Of a DNA stretch of 16,226 nucleotides, positions 15,157 to 16,226 are shown one piece after another. The translations under genes and the position numbers were made by a program. The notes beneath the pieces were generated by a model. The model saw nothing but the letters and a program-made list of their open reading frames with translations, had not been told where the DNA came from and did no database searches. Positions within the stretch are counted from its first letter, which is position 1, and every line of letters begins with the position of its first letter. This DNA comes from Bacteroidota bacterium (GTDB taxonomy: Bacteria > Bacteroidota > Bacteroidia > Chitinophagales > Chitinophagaceae). The stretch is taken from contig JAFAGE010000089.1 of the NCBI GenBank assembly GCA_023423015.1, positions 1 through 16,226 of the forward strand. The letters are read 5' to 3'.

Positions 15157-16144
15157 GATCAGCATTGTGGTTGGTGATATCCTGAATTGTTTTACTAATG
15201 CCTTCATCGATGCCCGTGATTTTATATCCCAGTTCGCGTACAGCTTTTTCGGTGCTGACTGCCCGGTTCTGGAACAGACGGGATATTACTTTGGGGTTAA
15301 GATGCGTGTGGCGGCCGGTTACCGACGAGAAGATCATTTCTGATATGCTTATCAGCTGCAGGCTCCACTTTGGTAAGCGCAGGTAATAAATGCGTGCGGG
15401 CGCGTATTTCTGAATGGTGTTGAAAAAAGTATGGTAAGTACAGTTTTCGCCACCTGTATTGTATTTCTCCCCAGCTTTGCCTTTCTCTAACGCAAGAAAA
15501 TGTCCGTTAACCACATCATCCAGGTACACATAATTTCCAATCACAGACTCTGCTGCCGGAATGAAAGCAAACCTGCGCCGGAGAATATTCCGTATAAATT
15601 GAGATATGGGGTTCCCGTTAGTGTTGATGCCAGGTCCATACACACGTGATGGTGCCACAATCACGGCTTGCAGCCCCTTCTTAACATATTCTGCAACCAG
15701 CAACTCGGCTGCATGCTTGGTGATTTCGTAGTCGTTTTCAAAAGCTGTGATTCTTGGATCATCTTCCGCCACCGGGTGTTTATCCGATGGGCCCAGTACT
15801 GCGCAACTGCTGGTGAAAACAAAACGTTTGACTCCCGCGGCTAAAGCTGCTTCCAAAACATTACGGGTACCCTCAACATTTATCTTATAAAAAGCATCAA
15901 CATCTTTTGAATGCAGCCGCGTCAACCCTGCTGTATGAATAACCGCATCACATCCCTCTATCGCTTGAGTTAATGTTTCCGGAGAATTGATGTCGCCGTT
16001 GAAACAATGAATATTGGGGTGAACGGGAAGGTGAGGGGATTGGAGATTTCGGGCGAGTGCATGAACTGTCCATCCATCTATCGCAGCCTTCATGGCGATC
16101 GCGTTTCCAATATACCCGGTAGCGCCGGTGATGAAGATCCTCAT
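15095..16144 (-). CDS. NAD(P)-dependent epimerase/dehydratase family protein (extended SDR)
   Basis: 349 residues. The N-terminus MRIFITGATGYIGNAIA carries the G-x-x-G-x-x-G nucleotide loop (residues 7-13). 'DAVIHTAGL' (66-74), the S112 region ('VFTSSCAV'), and Y139-E-I-T-K143 give the extended-SDR catalytic set. 'VAPSRVYGPGI' and 'NYVYLDDVVNGH' are typical of the substrate domain. It resembles the 3-beta-HSD/dihydroflavonol-reductase/HpnA branch more than UDP-sugar epimerases, but specificity is open. The last 20 residues (…NADHEEHRTDNRRGSRTGK…) are Arg/His-rich and coincide with the region that encodes the SDR's start in another frame, so they may be a functionless extension. The ATG overlaps an upstream TGA (ATGA, 16141-16144), so another gene may precede it in the operon. 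Confidence 0.85.
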   Translation of the reverse strand: MRIFITGATGYIGNAIAMKAAIDGWTVHALARNLQSPHLPVHPNIHCFNGDINSPETLTQAIEGCDAVIHTAGLTRLHSKDVDAFYKINVEGTRNVLEAALAAGVKRFVFTSSCAVLGPSDKHPVAEDDPRITAFENDYEITKHAAELLVAEYVKKGLQAVIVAPSRVYGPGINTNGNPISQFIRNILRRRFAFIPAAESVIGNYVYLDDVVNGHFLALEKGKAGEKYNTGGENCTYHTFFNTIQKYAPARIYYLRLPKWSLQLISISEMIFSSVTGRHTHLNPKVISRLFQNRAVSTEKAVRELGYKITGIDEGISKTIQDITNHNADHEEHRTDNRRGSRTGKIAVH

Positions 16145-16226
16145 GGTAACGTTTGACGTGCAAGCTCGTTAATTGTTACATCAGGAATGTTGTTTAACAG
16201 TCTTGTCGGCTAGGATGGGATTAATT

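Noticed and set aside
16145..16211. Possible C-terminal end of an upstream gene on the minus strand
   Set aside because: One frame reads about 22 plausible codons ending in a TGA that overlaps the epimerase ATG, but a TAG interrupts it just before, and too little sequence is left to decide between a gene end, a frameshifted gene and chance.

Overview
The window looks like chromosomal DNA of a Bacteroidota species, most likely Chitinophagaceae or a close relative. Reasons: several Sec signal peptides ending in A-Q or S-Q, start codons without Shine-Dalgarno sequences, Rhs-like secreted proteins of the type common in that group, a membrane-anchored AraC-type regulator, and a GH43/COG4692/COG3964 set of periplasmic carbohydrate enzymes. 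The family assignment of the organism is inference; nothing in the window is a taxonomic marker.

Left third (1-6815, all minus strand): four genes in one tight run, transcribed right to left. First is a 470-residue exported protein with a helical N-terminal half and a beta-strand-rich, probably outer-membrane C-terminal part. Next is a 1205-residue secreted Rhs/YD-like protein without a visible toxin tail. Third is a 213-residue secreted protein made of two Ig-like modules. Last is a long Ig-like repeat protein that starts at 1073 and runs off the left edge. The 213-residue protein is a free-standing copy of the N-terminus of that last protein. Gaps are 37, 3 and 29 bases, and every member has a signal peptide, so the four probably form one surface or secretion system. 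This is the most interesting part of the window.

Middle (7056-12608, all plus strand): a DUF4440/SnoaL-like lipoprotein and an overlapping QueC-like PP-loop ATPase come first. Then come three exported enzymes: a BNR-repeat (COG4692) glycosidase-like protein, a COG3964-type amidohydrolase and a GH43 glycosidase. The last three look like a small glycan-processing group. The spacers after the BNR gene and after the GH43 gene carry 7-bp tandem repeats and share further sequence blocks.

Right part (12696-16144): a DinB-like protein (minus), then a membrane-bound AraC-type regulator (plus) broken by a one-base frameshift at a CCC run (14076-14078). It abuts, with no spacer, a convergent two-gene operon (minus) of an extended-SDR epimerase/dehydratase and a classical SDR, which overlap each other by about 60 bases. 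No tRNA, rRNA, CRISPR array, insertion sequence or stretch above 300 bases without a gene was seen.
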